From Teichococcus coralli (GTDB lineage Bacteria > Pseudomonadota > Alphaproteobacteria > Acetobacterales > Acetobacteraceae): DNA of 64,000 nucleotides. The stretch lies in the NCBI RefSeq assembly GCF_009829925.1, contig NZ_SNVJ01000001.1, positions 62,001 through 126,000 on the forward strand, read 5' to 3'. A program made the translations under genes and the position numbers. Under the pieces are notes generated by a model. That model saw nothing but the letters and a program-made list of their open reading frames with translations, did not search any database and was not told the origin of the DNA. Position 1 is the stretch's first letter, and each line of letters begins with the position of its first letter. Below are positions 62,285 to 64,000 of this stretch, piece by piece.

Positions 62285-62310
62285 GGCCGGGCGGATCGCG
62301 CCGCCCGGCC
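62285..62310. terminator. bidirectional hairpin terminator
   Basis: GGCCGGGCGG and CCGCCCGGCC form a perfect 10-bp stem with an ATCGCG loop between the convergent amidohydrolase and binding-protein genes. Confidence 0.75.
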
Positions 62311-62319
62311 CCTGTCGCG

Positions 62320-63894
62320 TCACTTCGCGGGCTTGATGTCCAGCGCGCGGGTCTGCTCGTCGGCACGCGCCTCGTGCCGCAGCGTGTCGCGCATCGCCCA
62401 CAGGTTCACCTGGTGGTGCAGCGGGATATAGGCGAAGTCCTTCGCGAGGATCGCCGCGAGGTCCTGGAACATCGCGTCGCGCTTCTCGTCGTCCACGGTC
62501 TGCAGGGCTTCGGTCAGCAACGCGTCATACTCCTTGTTGGAGTAGAGCGTGTGGTTCACCGCGCCCCAGCCCTTGGTGCGGTCGCGCGTGCCGAACTGGC
62601 TCTTCAGGCCCGGCGAGGGTTCGCCCACCGAGTTCGCCCAGCCGCTCAGCGAGACCGAGTTGTCCTGCTGCGCGGTGCGCTGGAAGAAGACGGAGGAAGG
62701 CATCGCGTCCACGGTCGCCCTGACGCCGATGCGCGCCCACATCTGGCCGACCGCCTGCGCGATCAGGGAGTCGTTGACGTAGCGGTTGTTCGGCGCCAGC
62801 AGCGTGAGGGTCAGCCCGTCCGGGAAGCCCGCCTCGGCCAGCAGCTTCTTGGCGCGCGCCGGATCGTAGGGCGGCGGCTCGACCTTCGGATTGTAGCCGA
62901 ACGTGCCCTCCGGCATCATCTGCCCGGCCGGGCTGGCGGCGCCCGACATGATGCGGTCCACGATGGCCTTGCGGTTGATGGCGACGGAAAGCGCCTCGCG
63001 CACGCGCCGGTCGAGCAGCGGGTTCTTGTCCAGCTTCTCGCCGTTGGGACCGGAGACGTAGGGCGTCTGCTCGCGGAAGTCGACGCGCATCAGGATGCTG
63101 CGCAGGCTGTCGGCGCGGGAGATGTGGATCCCCTTCTCCTTCGACAGCTTGCCGACATCCTGCGTCGGCACGCTGTCGATGAACGCGACATCGCCGGCCT
63201 GCAGCGCCGCGACGCGCGCGCCGTCGTTGGCGATCATGCGGTAGTCCACGCGCCCCCAGGTCGGCTTTTCGCCCCAGTAGGCGTCGTTGCGGACAAAGAT
63301 GGCGCGGGTGCCGTGCTCGTAGCTCTCCAGCTTGTAGCGGCCGGTGCCGATCGCCGCCTTGCCGCTGTTGAAGTCGGCTGTCGGCACCTCGTCGCCCAGG
63401 CCGCGCCAGATGATCGCGACCTGCGTGAGGTCGGTCGGCAGCAGCGGGTAGACCGTCTTGGTGTGGAAGCGGATGGTGTGCGGGTCCACCACCTCCATGC
63501 GGTCGATCGAGCGGGTGTAGACCGCGTAGGAGCCTGGGCTGTTCAGCACCTTGGGCACGCGGTTGATGGTGTTGACCACGTCCTCCGCGGTGAAGTCCTG
63601 GCCGTTCTGCCACTTCACGCCTTCACGCAGCTTGAATTCCCAGGTCTGGTCGTCGATCGTTTTCCAGCTCACCGCCAGGCCGGGGATCGGGCGCCCCTCG
63701 GCCGTGCGCTCCACCAGCGCCTCGAAAACATGGTCGGTGAGCGACGCGTTCGGCGTCAGCGTGTGGTAGTGCGGGTCGAAGGACGTGGCAGGCGCGGCGA
63801 CCGCGAGCGTCAGATCCTGCGCCTTCGCCGGCGCGACCGCCCCGAGGCAAAGCGTGGCAAGGAGGGCGGCAGCCGCCCGTTCGGTTCGTCGCAT
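62320..63894 (-). CDS. ABC transporter substrate-binding protein, family 5 (peptide type)
   Basis: A 524-residue periplasmic binding protein for peptides or similar solutes. A Sec signal peptide (1-25) is cleaved after AKA. The mature protein has WEFKLREGVKWQNGQDFTAEDVV near 90-112, VDYRMIANDGARVAALQAGDVAF near 215-237 and VREALSVAINRKAIVDRI near 298. GGAGGAG precedes the ATG. No permease or ATPase is in the remaining 106 bp upstream; transporter partners are probably beyond the window. It is a different paralogue from the protein at 9260-10846. Confidence 0.92.
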   Translation of the reverse strand: MRRTERAAAALLATLCLGAVAPAKAQDLTLAVAAPATSFDPHYHTLTPNASLTDHVFEALVERTAEGRPIPGLAVSWKTIDDQTWEFKLREGVKWQNGQDFTAEDVVNTINRVPKVLNSPGSYAVYTRSIDRMEVVDPHTIRFHTKTVYPLLPTDLTQVAIIWRGLGDEVPTADFNSGKAAIGTGRYKLESYEHGTRAIFVRNDAYWGEKPTWGRVDYRMIANDGARVAALQAGDVAFIDSVPTQDVGKLSKEKGIHISRADSLRSILMRVDFREQTPYVSGPNGEKLDKNPLLDRRVREALSVAINRKAIVDRIMSGAASPAGQMMPEGTFGYNPKVEPPPYDPARAKKLLAEAGFPDGLTLTLLAPNNRYVNDSLIAQAVGQMWARIGVRATVDAMPSSVFFQRTAQQDNSVSLSGWANSVGEPSPGLKSQFGTRDRTKGWGAVNHTLYSNKEYDALLTEALQTVDDEKRDAMFQDLAAILAKDFAYIPLHHQVNLWAMRDTLRHEARADEQTRALDIKPAK

Positions 63895-64000
63895 CCCTAA
63901 AACTCCTCCACCGGCGCAGGAAGGCGGCGCCGGCCCTTTATCGGCCCCGTGAGCCGTTCTCGTTGCAGGCCTTCCACCAGAACAGCCCCAGGCGCAGCGT

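Overview
The window is a stretch of very GC-rich (about 70% by eye), densely coded bacterial chromosome. The gene content points to an alphaproteobacterium, most likely an acetic-acid-bacterium relative of the Roseomonas type. This is an inference from several signs: the pyruvate dehydrogenase E1-beta carries its own lipoyl domain; lipA is followed by a COQ10/RatA gene; DksA has lost its zinc cysteines; lexA is preceded by a GAAC-N7-GAAC box; and moaC-moeA-lexA-comEC-gltX sit in a row. No phage, insertion sequence, CRISPR array, tRNA or rRNA was recognised.

Layout. 1-1324 is the 3' part of a penicillin-acylase-type hydrolase. 1380-10846 (minus) is a tight eight-gene run: a family-5 binding protein, two permeases and a fused ATPase of a peptide-type ABC importer, then two M20 hydrolases, an M81 metallohydrolase and a VOC protein. 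A class-II histone-deacetylase-like amidohydrolase diverges from it. 12029-17896 holds comM, small uncharacterised genes, fusA, dksA and a one-helix protein. 18169-18987 is the relic of a sensor histidine kinase. 19072-21392 is rpmF-plsX-fabH. 21507-28298 holds a GntR/UTRA regulator, a SulP transporter, msrA, a serine hydrolase, a membrane dipeptidase and an acetyltransferase. 28295-34918 is a histidine-utilisation locus (hutF diverging from hutC-hutU-hutH-hutI), followed by a convergent MFS gene. 36365-42105 is the pyruvate dehydrogenase operon pdhA-pdhB-pdhC-GNAT-lpdA, followed by lipA, a COQ10-like gene and ltaE. 45112-49167 holds an M20 dipeptidase, a chemoreceptor and tpiA. 49292-59643 is ppiD, a short leader ORF, trpD-trpC-moaC-moeA, lexA, comEC (minus) and gltX. 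The end holds a small unknown gene, a PhzF protein, an M20 amidohydrolase and a second family-5 binding protein.

How it works together. Much of the accessory content handles uptake and hydrolysis of peptides, N-acyl or N-carbamoyl amino acids and amides: two family-5 binding proteins, one complete importer, four M20 enzymes, and M81, M19, penicillin-acylase, serine-hydrolase and deacetylase-like enzymes. The hut genes degrade histidine through the HutF (formylglutamate) route, but hutG is not in the window. The PDH operon and lipA together supply lipoylated complexes.

No clearly new defence or mobile system was found. The most interesting leads are the eight-gene amide/peptide operon, an acetyltransferase translationally coupled inside the PDH operon, an EF-G with unusual G-domain residues outside a str operon, competing hairpins in front of dksA, a 28-codon ORF coupled to trpD where trpE/trpG are commonly found, and the kinase relic.
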